Positions 7,951 to 16,228 of a DNA stretch of 33,245 bases are shown here, in pieces. The DNA is from Muribaculum sp. GTDB taxonomy: Bacteria; Bacillota; Clostridia; Lachnospirales; Lachnospiraceae. The stretch is taken from the NCBI GenBank assembly GCA_023663505.1, contig JAMPHH010000032.1, forward strand, positions 1 to 33,245, read 5' to 3'. Both the position numbers and the translations under genes were made by a program. The notes under the pieces are model-generated. The model did no database searches. It was not told the origin of the DNA and worked only from the letters and a program-made list of their open reading frames with translations. Positions within the stretch are counted from its first letter, which is position 1. Each line of letters opens with the position of its first letter.

Positions 7951-9525
7951 ATGACAAAGGTGATAGGTGTAAGGTTTCGCACGGCGGGTAAAATTTATTT
8001 TTTTGACCCCCTGCAGTTTGAGATAAAGCGCGGCGACCATGTGATCGTGGAGACGGCGCGGGGGATTGAGTACGGCACGGTGGTGGCGGAAGCGCGTGAG
8101 GTGGAGGACGATAAGGTTGTGCAGCCGCTAAAGTCGGTGATCCGCATTGCCAATCAGCGGGACACAGAGCAGGAACAGGCGAACCGTCTGAAGGAGAAGG
8201 ACGCTTTTAAGATTTGTCTTGAGAAGATACAGAAGCATGGCTTGGAAATGAAGCTGATCGATGCGGAGTATACCTTTGACAATAATAAGGTGCTGTTTTA
8301 TTTTACCGCAGATGGGCGCATTGACTTCCGCGAGCTAGTGAAGGATTTGGCGGGAGTGTTCAAGACCCGTATCGAGCTTCGCCAGATCGGCGTCAGGGAC
8401 GAGACGAAGATCATCGGCGGGATCGGTATATGCGGCAGAGCTTTGTGCTGTCACAGCTATCTGGCGGACTTTATTCCCGTTTCCATTAAGATGGCAAAGG
8501 AGCAAAATCTGTCATTAAATCCTACGAAGATCTCCGGTGTGTGCGGACGATTGATGTGTTGTCTGAAAAATGAGGAGGAGACTTACGAGGAGTTGAACAA
8601 GCGTCTTCCCAATATCGGGGATACGGTCACGGCGGAGGACGGCAGCAAGGGTGAGGTGCAGAGCGTGAACGTGCTGCGTCAGCTTGTGAAGGTGGTCGTG
8701 GAGGAAGGCGATTCCAAGGAGATTCGCGAATATGAGGTGGGAAAGCTTCATTTTAAGAGAAAGCATACCAAGAAGGAGCGTATGGAGCTCTCTCCCGAGG
8801 AGTTGAAGGAGCTTGAGCGTTTGGAGAAGGAGGAGCTCGAGGAGATTCGGACAGAGGAGCAGGAGGACGAAAGACAGGATTACAACCGCCAGAGCAATCG
8901 AGCAGATTACAGTCAGCAGAGCGGTGGACAGGATTACAGTCGCCAGAGCAATCGGGCGGATTATAGTCAGCAGGGTGGCAGACAGGATTACAGCCGCCAG
9001 AGCAATCGGGCGGATTACAGTCAGCAGAGCGGCGGACAGGATTACAGTCGCCAAAGCAATCGGTCGGATTACAGTCAACAGGGCGGCAGACAGGATTACA
9101 GCCGCCAGAGCAATCGGGCAGATTACAGTCGCCAGAACAACCGACAGGACTACAACCGACAGAACAATCGTCAGGACTATAATCGTCAGGGCAGCAGACA
9201 GGATTACGGTTATCAGAGCAGCCGCCAAGACTACAATCGTCAGGAGGAGAACGGGCAGGACGGTGACCGCATTGAGAGAAGACGGGATCGTGGCGGCAGG
9301 GACAACTATGGCGACCGCAGGGATAATCGGGGAGACCGCCGCCGTAACAATTATCATCAGGACAATCGGCGTGAGGGCAGACAGAACAATCGCCAAAATA
9401 ATTACCAGAACAATTATCAGGAGGAGCGTTCCAGTGGTGATCGGCACTATAAGAGAGAGCGGAGAACTCGTCAGGGAAGGAAATCTTGGCAAAATGACAA
9501 TGCCGGAGATTACTCTGAAGGATAA
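7951..9525 (+). CDS. ricT: RicT/YaaT (PSP1 domain) with long repetitive C-terminal tail
   Basis: A 524-residue protein; the Bacillus homolog is about 275. Residues 1-270 are a full PSP1/RicT core with the conserved cysteine groups GICGRALCCHSY (Cys161, 166, 167) and GVCGRLMCC (Cys198, 203, 204). In Bacillus the RicT complex (RicA/RicF/RicT) carries Fe-S clusters and directs RNase Y processing of mRNAs. Residues about 278-305 are a charged Glu/Lys helix. Residues about 308-524 are a low-complexity Gln/Asn/Arg/Asp/Tyr/Ser tail, beginning with five 18-residue repeats of the type DYSRQSNRADYSQQ-GGRQ and then shorter DYNRQNNRQ-type units, ending very basic. The ATG has GAGGT 8 nt upstream. The last 32 nt overlap the next gene. 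Confidence 0.93.
   Translation: MTKVIGVRFRTAGKIYFFDPLQFEIKRGDHVIVETARGIEYGTVVAEAREVEDDKVVQPLKSVIRIANQRDTEQEQANRLKEKDAFKICLEKIQKHGLEMKLIDAEYTFDNNKVLFYFTADGRIDFRELVKDLAGVFKTRIELRQIGVRDETKIIGGIGICGRALCCHSYLADFIPVSIKMAKEQNLSLNPTKISGVCGRLMCCLKNEEETYEELNKRLPNIGDTVTAEDGSKGEVQSVNVLRQLVKVVVEEGDSKEIREYEVGKLHFKRKHTKKERMELSPEELKELERLEKEELEEIRTEEQEDERQDYNRQSNRADYSQQSGGQDYSRQSNRADYSQQGGRQDYSRQSNRADYSQQSGGQDYSRQSNRSDYSQQGGRQDYSRQSNRADYSRQNNRQDYNRQNNRQDYNRQGSRQDYGYQSSRQDYNRQEENGQDGDRIERRRDRGGRDNYGDRRDNRGDRRRNNYHQDNRREGRQNNRQNNYQNNYQEERSSGDRHYKRERRTRQGRKSWQNDNAGDYSEG
8878..9147 (+). repeat. Five 54-bp in-frame tandem repeats in the ricT tail
   Basis: Units start at GAT codons 8878, 8932, 8986, 9040 and 9094. 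Each encodes 18 residues. Units 2-5 are nearly identical in DNA as well as protein, and unit pairs alternate SGGQ and GGRQ ends, suggesting recent expansion by a two-unit (108-bp) step. Degenerate 27-bp units continue to about 9240. The repeat also produces long open frames on other strands that are not genes. Confidence 0.9.
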
Positions 9526-10240
9526 CGAGAGGATTGACGATCTGCAGCGCAACGGTTATCGGATCATTCAGAATCCTGAGAAATTCTGCTTTGGCATGGA
9601 CGCGGTATTGCTCACAGGCTTTGCTCATGCGGGGCAAAGGGATAGATTACTGGATCTCGGGACCGGAACGGGTATCATCCCGATCTTGATGCAGGCAAAG
9701 TATCAGCCCGCACATTTGACAGGTTTGGAGATTCAGGAGGAGAGCGCGGATATGGCGCGCAGAAGTGTGGCGTTAAACGGGCTCTCGGATACAATTGATA
9801 TTGTGACAGGGGATATCAGGGAAGCAGGCAGTCAGATGAAGTCTGCTTCTTTTGACTGTATCACCTGCAATCCGCCATATATGATAGATCGGCACGGATT
9901 GACCAATCCCGAGGCGCCCAAGGCGATTGCGCGGCATGAGATTTTGTGTACCTTGGAGGACGTGGTGAGCGCCGCGGCAAGGCTGTTGAAGCCGGGCGGA
10001 CATTTTTTTATGGTGCACAGACCTTTCCGACTGGCGGAGATTATGACACGGCTGTCACAACACGGCTTGGAGCCTAAGCGAATGAGGCTTGTCTATCCCT
10101 ATATAGACAAGGAGCCTAATATGGTCTTGTTGGAGGCTGTGCGCGGAGGGAAGCCTAGAATGACGGTGGAGAAGCCTTTGATCATATTTGAGAGCGCGGG
10201 GGTCTATACCGAGGAAATCCGCAGGGATTATGGATTTTGA
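9494..10240 (+). CDS. yabB: tRNA1(Val) adenine-N6 methyltransferase (YabB/TrmN6 type)
   Basis: A 248-residue class I SAM-dependent methyltransferase. The SAM motif DLGTGTG is at 54-60 and the amino-methyltransferase motif NPPY at 126-129, the pattern of N6-adenine enzymes. Family members with this N-terminus (FCFGMDAVLL) methylate A37 of tRNA-Val. The start at ATG 9494 overlaps ricT by 32 nt; ATG 9500 is also possible. AGGAAA about 12 nt upstream is the only SD-like sequence. An apparent open extension upstream is an artefact of the ricT repeats. In Bacillus the order yaaT-yabA-yabB-yazA-rsmI is similar, but yabA (DnaA inhibitor) and yazA are missing here. Confidence 0.88.
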   Translation: MTMPEITLKDNERIDDLQRNGYRIIQNPEKFCFGMDAVLLTGFAHAGQRDRLLDLGTGTGIIPILMQAKYQPAHLTGLEIQEESADMARRSVALNGLSDTIDIVTGDIREAGSQMKSASFDCITCNPPYMIDRHGLTNPEAPKAIARHEILCTLEDVVSAAARLLKPGGHFFMVHRPFRLAEIMTRLSQHGLEPKRMRLVYPYIDKEPNMVLLEAVRGGKPRMTVEKPLIIFESAGVYTEEIRRDYGF

Positions 10241-10304
10241 GTCTCGCTGCTTGTGGCGCGGCTGTTGAAGGGCTATGGATTTGGATAAGGAAAAGGGGAG
10301 ATCG

Positions 10305-11147
10305 ATGTCTGGGACATTATATTTATGCGCGACCCCGATCGGCAATCTGGGGGACATGACTCCGCGGGTGGTGGAGACACTGATGAGCGTGGATCTCATT
10401 GCGGCGGAGGATACGCGCAACAGCATCAAGCTTTTAAATCATTTTAACATACATACACCGATGACCAGCTATCATGAGTATAACAAGGTGGAAAAGGCAA
10501 GGCAGCTGGTCGGGCAGCTTTTGGCGGGACAAAATGTGGCGTTGATCACAGATGCGGGCACGCCTGCCATATCTGACCCGGGGGAGGTGTTGGTAAGGCT
10601 GTGTCAGGAAAGCGGTGTGCCCGTGACCTCACTGCCGGGGGCGGCGGCATGTATCACGGCATTGACCTTATCGGGACTCTCCACCAGACGTTTTTGCTTT
10701 GAGGGCTTTCTGCCTGCGGAGAAAAAGGAGAAAAGGCAGGTGCTGCAGGAGCTTACGGAGGAGAGCCGCACGATGATCCTCTACGAAGCGCCCCACCATC
10801 TGGTGAGAACCTTGGAGGAGCTCTATGAAGCGTTGGGGCAGCGCAGGCTTACGCTTTGCAGGGAGCTGACCAAGAGATTTGAGACTGTGATGCCCACCAC
10901 ACTGGCGGAGGCGTTGGAATATTATAAGACCGAGGAGCCTAGGGGAGAGTATGTGTTGGTACTGGAGGGCAAAAGCTATACAGAGAAACGTCAGGAGGAG
11001 ATCGCCTCTTGGGAGAATATGAGCATTGAGGAGCATATGGCTTATTACGAGGAGCAGGGAATGGATTCCAAGACAGCCATGAAGCAGGTGGCGAGGGATC
11101 GCGGTGTGGGAAAGAGGGAGATTTATGCTTATCTGCACAAGGAGTAA
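10305..11147 (+). CDS. rsmI: 16S rRNA (cytidine1402-2'-O)-methyltransferase
   Basis: A 280-residue tetrapyrrole-methylase-fold enzyme acting on C1402 of 16S rRNA in the ribosome decoding centre. Conserved segments are GTLYLCATPIGNLGDMTPR at the N-terminus, AAEDTRNS, LITDAGTPAISDPG, and the central GFLPAEKKEK. A C-terminal helical region (GVGKREIYAYL) matches the RsmI HTH-like extension. ATG 10305 is chosen because AGGGGAG lies 4 nt upstream; ATG 10275 has no SD. Confidence 0.95.
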   Translation: MSGTLYLCATPIGNLGDMTPRVVETLMSVDLIAAEDTRNSIKLLNHFNIHTPMTSYHEYNKVEKARQLVGQLLAGQNVALITDAGTPAISDPGEVLVRLCQESGVPVTSLPGAAACITALTLSGLSTRRFCFEGFLPAEKKEKRQVLQELTEESRTMILYEAPHHLVRTLEELYEALGQRRLTLCRELTKRFETVMPTTLAEALEYYKTEEPRGEYVLVLEGKSYTEKRQEEIASWENMSIEEHMAYYEEQGMDSKTAMKQVARDRGVGKREIYAYLHKE

Positions 11148-11177
11148 GGCAGATAAGCGGAAGGGTGGTGTCGGCAG

Positions 11178-11351
11178 GTGAATATTTGTGACGCGTGTGT
11201 CAATTATGTGTATGATGAGGATTATGAATGTTATTATTGTATGGCGAATTTGGACGAGGATGATATGTATCGTTTCTTGACAGCCAGACAGCAGGAATGC
11301 CCGTATTTTAGATTGGATGACGAGTATGGAGTGGTGCGGCATCAGATGTAG
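11178..11351 (+). CDS. DUF6472-like small Cys-rich protein
   Basis: A 57-residue acidic protein starting at GTG 11178, with GGTG 7 nt upstream. It contains CDAC (Cys4, Cys7), CYYC (Cys18, Cys21) and ECPYF (Cys41), a likely zinc-ribbon-like arrangement, plus the segment DEDDMYRFLT. I recognise this as the DUF6472 type found behind rsmI in Lachnospiraceae; no function is known. It is the last gene before the terminator at 11382, so it belongs to the rsmI transcript. It is short and GTG-initiated, so automatic annotation may miss it. Confidence 0.75.
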   Translation: MNICDACVNYVYDEDYECYYCMANLDEDDMYRFLTARQQECPYFRLDDEYGVVRHQM

Positions 11352-11381
11352 CCATGGGTGGTTCGCATAGCTTTCAATACA

Positions 11382-11429
11382 AAAAGACCATCCTCCTTGG
11401 AGCTTAGGCTTTGAGGAGGATGGTCTTTT
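11382..11429. terminator. Bidirectional terminator between rsmI operon and subtilase
   Basis: A 15-bp perfect stem AAAAGACCATCCTCC (11382-11396) / GGAGGATGGTCTTTT (11415-11429) with an 18-nt loop, A-run on one side and T-run on the other. It serves both the plus-strand run ending at 11351 and the minus-strand protease gene ending at 11447. Confidence 0.92.
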
Positions 11430-11446
11430 GTGTTGAAGTATTAATA

Positions 11447-14400
11447 TTATCCGACAGTGAAGAAGCCGGCATATCCATTAGAAAATTGTACAAGATAACC
11501 GGATAGGGAAGCGGATTTCTTACAACTGGGTACAGTGACCTTTACTTTAATCTTTGTTCCATCCGTCGTAAATAAACCTGCAGGAGGTATTAAAGGAGAA
11601 TAAACTCTGTTGGTCGTGCTTTTGTTTGCGAGAATAGCAAACATATCACTGGCCTTGGTGACTCCCGCTTTATAGTTGCCGGAAAGGGTGACATCAACTT
11701 TATAGGAAAGCAAATCGCTGTTCAGTTCTTTGCCATTGTCTAATGTTGCCGACACCACGAAAAGGGCGCCATCCGTTGATATACCAGCAGGCTCTAGTTT
11801 GATCTTCGTTATCTTGGGAAGCACGTATATCTTGTAGGTGCCGGAATTGCTTCCGTCGGAGGCGGTGGCGGTGACAGAGGCGGTAGCACATTGGCTGCTT
11901 GTATTGCCCAGAGATTTAGCTTTCACAACACCCTTTTTGTCAACTGAGATGAGTTCTTCGGAGCCCTTGGTGACACTCCATTCTATGCTCTTGCTCGGCG
12001 TACCATAGCTTGTGCCCACGACAGCGGCAAGCTTGATGGAGGAGCCAACGCACACAAAGCCGTCGCTGTCATCTGTGGACACAACGGTGATGCGGGAAGC
12101 AGGTGCATTGACCGTGACATTACATACAGCCTTCTTGTTGCTCCCGTCGGTAGCCTGACATGTAATCTTGGCTTTGCCGCATTTTAAGGCATGTACAACG
12201 CCATTTTCGTCCACGGTTGCAATCCCGGGGGCGCTGCTGGTGTAGGTGACAGCAGTGCTGTCTCCGCCTGTAACCTCGGGCTTCAGAATTTTGGAGGTGG
12301 GCAGCCCTTTGGCGCCGTCAGTATAAAAGAGGGTGACATTCTTATTCTTCTTATCAAAGCTAATGCTTTTAATAGGGTCACTCACGATTGTCACCTCATG
12401 TGTATTAGAAAGAAGACCGTCCTTTGTGGCTGTGGCTGTGACAATATAAGTACCGCTGGCGGACTTGGAGGCAGTCAATTTGCCGTTCTTGACAGTGACG
12501 CCGGTGCCGCTTACACTCCAATCAAAGGATTTGCAGGAGACAGTATTCGGGTCAAGGGTCGCTTTCAAGGTAATGCTTTTGCCGGCGGCAAGTTTATTGG
12601 AGCCGGTGATTACAAGAGAGTTTGCCACGGTGAGCTTGCAGGTGGCGCTCTTCTTGCTGCCGTCGTTGGCTGTGGCTTTGATGTTTGCCTGGCCGGGAGC
12701 GACAGCCGTTACCACACCCTCGGGGGATACCGTGGCGACCTTGGTGTTGCTGCTGCTCCAGACGATATTTTTCTTGTCTCCTGTACTTTTATCTGCATTG
12801 GTTATGGTGATTCCATCGGCCAAGTTCAGAGTCTTCCCTGTGGGGAGAGAGCCCGATTTCTTGGACAGTGTGATGGATTTAATGTTTGCGGAAGCTTCAA
12901 TGACTGTAATGGTAACAGATTCACTCACGGATTTACCGTTTACCATATAGTCATTTCCTTTTTTGTCAACCGCGGTTGCCGTGATGGTGTAAGATCCCGT
13001 GGTTGCGGTTTTTGCCACGCTCAATTTACCAGACGCATTAATGGTTACACCGGCGCCTGCGGGGGCAACAGACCATTTTACTTTGGTTGACACGGCATAG
13101 GAAGGGGTCACGGCAGCCTTTAGGTTCAAATTGGTGCCGAGAGCAAGCTGGTTGACAGAGTCGGAAATAATCTCCACCTGAGTGGGGGTGGGGGCAAAGG
13201 TGTAGGTCGCGGAGACCGCCTTGCTGGCTTTGCCGTTTAACGTGTTTACTGCGATCGCCTTGACCGTAACGGATTTAGCCCCGCCAATCGTGATGTTGGT
13301 GTTGGGGCTATACAAGGTACCGTTCTTGATGGCGCCATTTTTGTAGGTGGGTGCTTTCCCGTTTGTGCTGTAATAGATATTTACTCCATAGGAAGCGCCT
13401 GTAATCTGCAGTTGGGCAGTTGGCGTGTCAAAGCTCTTTTTATTAGGGATGCTAAAGGCCGGCGCCGCAGGAGCGCTGGATGTGGAATTTGTATTTAATT
13501 TAAATACTTTGGGCAAATATGTAGTTCCTGCGCCGGTGCCTTTGGAGGAACATTTATTTACATTTTGCTTCATTATTTTAAATAAAGCGTCTACTCGCAC
13601 AGAACCCGTTTTGCCCTTTAGGGAGCTTAACTTGTCCGAGCCGGAGAGGATCACGGCTGCGGTGCCTACCGCAACAGGGCAAGCCATACTGGTGCCATCC
13701 TTATACTCATATTGCTCATTACCGTTTCGACTGGTGGAATAAATATCCGAGCCGGGGAAAGCCAAGTCCACAGCGTCATTGTAATTGGAAAAGGAGGATT
13801 TCCTGCCATCCTGCTGTAGGGAGGCAATGGAACAAACATTATTGTAGGACGCAGGATAACACCGGGTGTTGGAGGAGTCATTCCCGGCTGCTGCAAAAAC
13901 CGCTATCCCGGATTTATATGCTTTCTGTATGGCATTATCTTCCAATTCCGTATAGTGATGGTTGCCAAAGCTCATATTGATCACATCCACACCTGCGGCA
14001 ATCGCCTGTTCAATACCTCTCTGTTCATTTGCCATGGTAATCGAGCCGTTTTTATCGCCGATAGCGTATATGTAGAGTGATGCTTCGGGGGCGATTCCCG
14101 CGCCGCCGGAGCTATTATCCAGATTGGCAGCAGCAATGCCGGCTACATGCGTTCCGTGTCCCTGCACGTCCGAGTCCGCCGCATTAGCGATTCTGCCTTG
14201 GAATTCTATGTGGGAGGCTAGGATTCCGGTGTCCAAAATGCCGATCTTGACGCCCTGCCCCTTGTAGCCTGCGTCCCATGCATAATAATCACCGACAAAT
14301 TCATGCTGCCATTGATAGTCTGTATTCGTGTCCTTCAGGGCAGGGTCATTGTGATTGATGTAGAGCTCCTTGTAGTAATTAGGCCATACGGCAGGAAGCA

Positions 14401-15073
14401 GGGTTTTGCTGTCCGCGGCGGCGAGGCAGGCTTGTGCCACGGTTCGATCCTCACTTAAGCGGATGACAGCCACTCCCCATTCAAAGCTGACTAATTCGCT
14501 GCCAAATGCGTCAGCTATCATTTGTGCTTCTTCCTCGCTGTCAGCCAAAAATACCAACTCACCCTTGACGTAAAGCTCCGTGTTATCCTCCTCTATATAG
14601 AACGAGAAGTCTTCTGCATGCTCCGAGAGGATTCTCTTGGAGTTTAATTCTTCCTGTGAGAAAACATAGCCCTCGGGAAGCCCGGGAAATAAAGAGGTTT
14701 CCTGTATATTTTTGGCAGCCTCCGTACCATCTGTAAGCTCAGACGAGACTCCGTCCGTAGAGGCATCACCCTCGGAAACCTGAGAAGAGGTCTCTGCGGA
14801 CGCATCGCCCTCGGGAAGCTGAGAAGGGGTCGCTGCGGGATCATTACCGTCGGATGTCTGGGATGCTGCCTCTGCAAGGATATCGCTGTCGGATTCCTGT
14901 GCGGAGAGCCCCGTGGCGGCATCTCCCGCAGATATCCATTCAGAGGAGCTCACAGCTTCAATGCTTGTAGGCTCTGTGAAGTCCTGCCCTGCCATCGCAG
15001 TAATCCCGTTTGATGGAAACAACAGGGAAGCAGCCAAAAGGACCGCTAGTATTTTTGATTTTTTACGATACAT
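11447..15073 (-). CDS. Secreted subtilisin-like serine protease with Ig-like (Big_2) repeats
   Basis: A 1208-residue exported S8 protease. Domains: signal peptide (1-28, cleavage near AMAG), a Ser/Glu/Asp-rich linker with degenerate 15-residue repeats (about 60-118), a propeptide-like region (about 130-235), and the catalytic domain (about 255-480). Catalytic residues are Asp281 (GILDTG), His306 (GHGTHVAG) and Ser462 (GTSMACP); Asn398 is the oxyanion residue. Residues about 535-625 resemble the CHB_HEX_C_1 fold (IYYSTNGKAPT), followed by about five Big_2-type domains with the pattern W(S)S-S-x-ATV-x-G-V. There is no LPXTG, LysM or SLH anchor, so it is probably released or held non-covalently. 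AGGAG precedes the ATG. It likely degrades extracellular protein. Confidence 0.93.
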   Translation of the reverse strand: MYRKKSKILAVLLAASLLFPSNGITAMAGQDFTEPTSIEAVSSSEWISAGDAATGLSAQESDSDILAEAASQTSDGNDPAATPSQLPEGDASAETSSQVSEGDASTDGVSSELTDGTEAAKNIQETSLFPGLPEGYVFSQEELNSKRILSEHAEDFSFYIEEDNTELYVKGELVFLADSEEEAQMIADAFGSELVSFEWGVAVIRLSEDRTVAQACLAAADSKTLLPAVWPNYYKELYINHNDPALKDTNTDYQWQHEFVGDYYAWDAGYKGQGVKIGILDTGILASHIEFQGRIANAADSDVQGHGTHVAGIAAANLDNSSGGAGIAPEASLYIYAIGDKNGSITMANEQRGIEQAIAAGVDVINMSFGNHHYTELEDNAIQKAYKSGIAVFAAAGNDSSNTRCYPASYNNVCSIASLQQDGRKSSFSNYNDAVDLAFPGSDIYSTSRNGNEQYEYKDGTSMACPVAVGTAAVILSGSDKLSSLKGKTGSVRVDALFKIMKQNVNKCSSKGTGAGTTYLPKVFKLNTNSTSSAPAAPAFSIPNKKSFDTPTAQLQITGASYGVNIYYSTNGKAPTYKNGAIKNGTLYSPNTNITIGGAKSVTVKAIAVNTLNGKASKAVSATYTFAPTPTQVEIISDSVNQLALGTNLNLKAAVTPSYAVSTKVKWSVAPAGAGVTINASGKLSVAKTATTGSYTITATAVDKKGNDYMVNGKSVSESVTITVIEASANIKSITLSKKSGSLPTGKTLNLADGITITNADKSTGDKKNIVWSSSNTKVATVSPEGVVTAVAPGQANIKATANDGSKKSATCKLTVANSLVITGSNKLAAGKSITLKATLDPNTVSCKSFDWSVSGTGVTVKNGKLTASKSASGTYIVTATATKDGLLSNTHEVTIVSDPIKSISFDKKNKNVTLFYTDGAKGLPTSKILKPEVTGGDSTAVTYTSSAPGIATVDENGVVHALKCGKAKITCQATDGSNKKAVCNVTVNAPASRITVVSTDDSDGFVCVGSSIKLAAVVGTSYGTPSKSIEWSVTKGSEELISVDKKGVVKAKSLGNTSSQCATASVTATASDGSNSGTYKIYVLPKITKIKLEPAGISTDGALFVVSATLDNGKELNSDLLSYKVDVTLSGNYKAGVTKASDMFAILANKSTTNRVYSPLIPPAGLFTTDGTKIKVKVTVPSCKKSASLSGYLVQFSNGYAGFFTVG

Positions 15074-15122
15074 TTTTTCACTCTCCTTTGTAGTTCATAT
15101 GTGATGTGAAACATCAACCAAT

Positions 15123-15208
15123 GTAACCGTTTAGTCTTCGCATTCATAAAAGCGTCTGCCTCGCATCCGACGCACGGCTTGTAAAGCATTCTATGGCTAA
15201 ACCGTTAT
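15123..15208. repeat. GTAACNGTT element, copy E4
   Basis: Left end GTAACCGTTTAG (15123-15134) and right end CTAAACCGTTAT (15197-15208). The left 38 bp match the reverse complement of copy E5 (17551-17590) at about 33 positions, including CGCATTCATAAAAGCGTC. The right end CATTCTATGGCTRAAC is shared with copy E8. It lies in the leader of the subtilase gene. Confidence 0.8.
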
Positions 15209-15305
15209 CAACAAGTGCATCTAGTATATAATTTTAGCATATTGTGCGGTGTTCCACCAGTCATACTTTTTCATAAAATAGCGGGGGAAATGTGGTGATT
15301 TTTTA

Positions 15306-15332
15306 CAAAAAAAGAGACGTCTCAGACGTCCC
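15306..15332 (-). terminator. Terminator of the coat-like gene pair
   Basis: Read on the minus strand: GGGACGTC-TGA-GACGTCTC followed by TTTTTTT. Seven of eight base pairs match. It lies 53 nt past the stop of the downstream coat-like gene. Confidence 0.75.
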
Positions 15333-15384
15333 TTTCGATGTGACAAAGCATTCTCCTTGTGAGGCATGGAGGTTGGGTGGGAGT

Positions 15385-15639
15385 TTAGATAGTGCTTTGG
15401 GTGAACAGCCCTCTCACATGCGCTACTTCCTCGTCGGTTGCTTTTGCGGCGGGCACATAGTAGGACTTTGCCCTTGCGATCTGATACAGCTCCTCCTGAG
15501 ACTGCTCACAGGCATTTCTCATTTGCTTGAGTGTGTTCTTTAATTCCTTGTTCTCGGACTGGGCGATCATGCTTGCGTAGTGTGTCAGCTCGCCATTGAT
15601 GCCGTTCAAGGTATCTGCTACCATTATCTTTTCCTGCAT
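15385..15639 (-). CDS. CotF-like spore coat protein
   Basis: An 84-residue helical protein resembling the coat F domain: ADTLNGINGELTHYASMIAQSENKELKNTLKQMR, then a second helix pair ending in YYVPAAKAT. The family sits in the spore coat; in Bacillus CotF is a minor coat protein. The ATG at 15639 is preferred to GTG 15651 because AAAGGTGG lies about 8 nt before the ATG. It follows its neighbour by about 20 nt, so they form one operon. It implies that the host makes, or once made, endospores. Confidence 0.75.
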   Translation of the reverse strand: MQEKIMVADTLNGINGELTHYASMIAQSENKELKNTLKQMRNACEQSQEELYQIARAKSYYVPAAKATDEEVAHVRGLFTQSTI

Positions 15640-15658
15640 TTCAATATCCACCTTTCTG

Positions 15659-15844
15659 TTAACTTAAGAATTTCATTAGCTGCTCCTTGTTTTGCATGGC
15701 GGACTTGGCGCCCTTCTCAAAGAACTGCTTGATTTCCGTGTCCTGTGTCTCCTGCGCATACGCCTGCATCTTGCAGTGTGTGGTGTCGAATCCGCCGATC
15801 AGGTGGCGGAGATTCTGTAAGTCAAGCTCTGAAATGTTGCTCAT
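15659..15844 (-). CDS. Small CotF-like/spore-coat-associated protein
   Basis: A 61-residue helical protein. The segment LDLQNLRHLIGGFDTTHCKMQAYAQ followed by IKQFFEKGAKSAMQNKEQLMKFL is the short two-helix form of the coat F-like family that often precedes a longer partner. ATG 15844 has a strong AGGAGGTG SD; an earlier in-frame start lacks one. First gene of the two-gene minus-strand operon. Confidence 0.75.
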   Translation of the reverse strand: MSNISELDLQNLRHLIGGFDTTHCKMQAYAQETQDTEIKQFFEKGAKSAMQNKEQLMKFLS

Positions 15845-15873
15845 ATTGCACCTCCTAATTTGTGTTATAGGGG

Positions 15874-15904
15874 GTATTATGTTCAATTTGTCGGGATAGT
15901 ATTC
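15874..15904 (-). promoter_or_regulatory. Possible sigma-E-type promoter for the coat-like genes
   Basis: On the minus strand GAATACT (15904-15898) and CATAATAC (15881-15874) are separated by 16 nt. This resembles the sporulation sigma-E pattern (KMATATT, 14-15 nt, CATACANT); the spacer is one base long. Placement about 30 nt before the first coat gene and the gene content support it. Weak evidence on its own. Confidence 0.3.
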
Positions 15905-15930
15905 GCTGCGGGTTAGAGGTTTAGTGCTAA

Positions 15931-16213
15931 AATTTACAAAATCGCACGGGGCGGCGGGAGGAGACTGGGCGGGTTTTGCGGGCGGGCTGCGGTTGGGGGT
16001 TTTCTAATAGTGCGGGGGAGGGGGATTGCGGCTTGCGGGTCGGCTTTAAGGCGCATCCATGCGCCGTAAAGCCTGAAATGCGCATCCGTGCGCATTTCAC
16101 CCTAGGTTTTGGGCGCACTATAAGAAAACGCTCCAACCTTCGCCGAAGCCCGCAAAACCCGCCCAGTCTCCTCCCGCCTTGGTGTCGGTGCGATTTGTAC
16201 GGCTTGTAAATTA
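15931..16213. repeat. Long structured palindromic element, copy 1
   Basis: Terminal arms 15953-16014 and 16114-16178 pair over 31 perfect outer base pairs, then an imperfect part, then again near TTTTCTNATAGTGCG. Outside this TACAAAATCGCAC / GTGCGATTTGTA and AATTTAC / GTAAATT extend the pairing. Inside are hairpin A (16042-16073, GGCTTTA..GGCGCAT / ATGCGCC..TAAAGCC) and hairpin B (16075-16098, GAAATGCGCA-TCCG-TGCGCATTTC). The whole folds as one long stem with two inner hairpins. A second copy at 22601-22850 keeps every stem. Confidence 0.9.
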
Positions 16214-16228
16214 ATTTATGGTGGGACT

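Larger units (their letters stand above)
15074..15384. other. Intergenic stretch between subtilase and coat genes
   Basis: No gene is seen. It holds the leader of the minus-strand protease, repeat E4 (15123-15208), an AT-rich block (15209-15290) and the coat-gene terminator (15306-15332). The protease promoter must lie here, but I cannot pick a convincing -35/-10 pair. Confidence 0.6.

Noticed and set aside
8878..9147. CRISPR-like regular repeats
   Set aside because: Units are contiguous with no unique spacers and are in frame within ricT.
8515..9637. Long open frames on the minus strand and in another plus frame across the ricT tail
   Set aside because: They are by-products of the stop-free 54-bp repeats; their predicted proteins are only repeated low-complexity sequence and lack ribosome binding sites. 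The true plus-strand gene in the second frame begins at 9494.
12191..13090. A 299-residue plus-strand frame
   Set aside because: It lies wholly inside the subtilase coding sequence on the opposite strand, has no SD, and its protein resembles no family.
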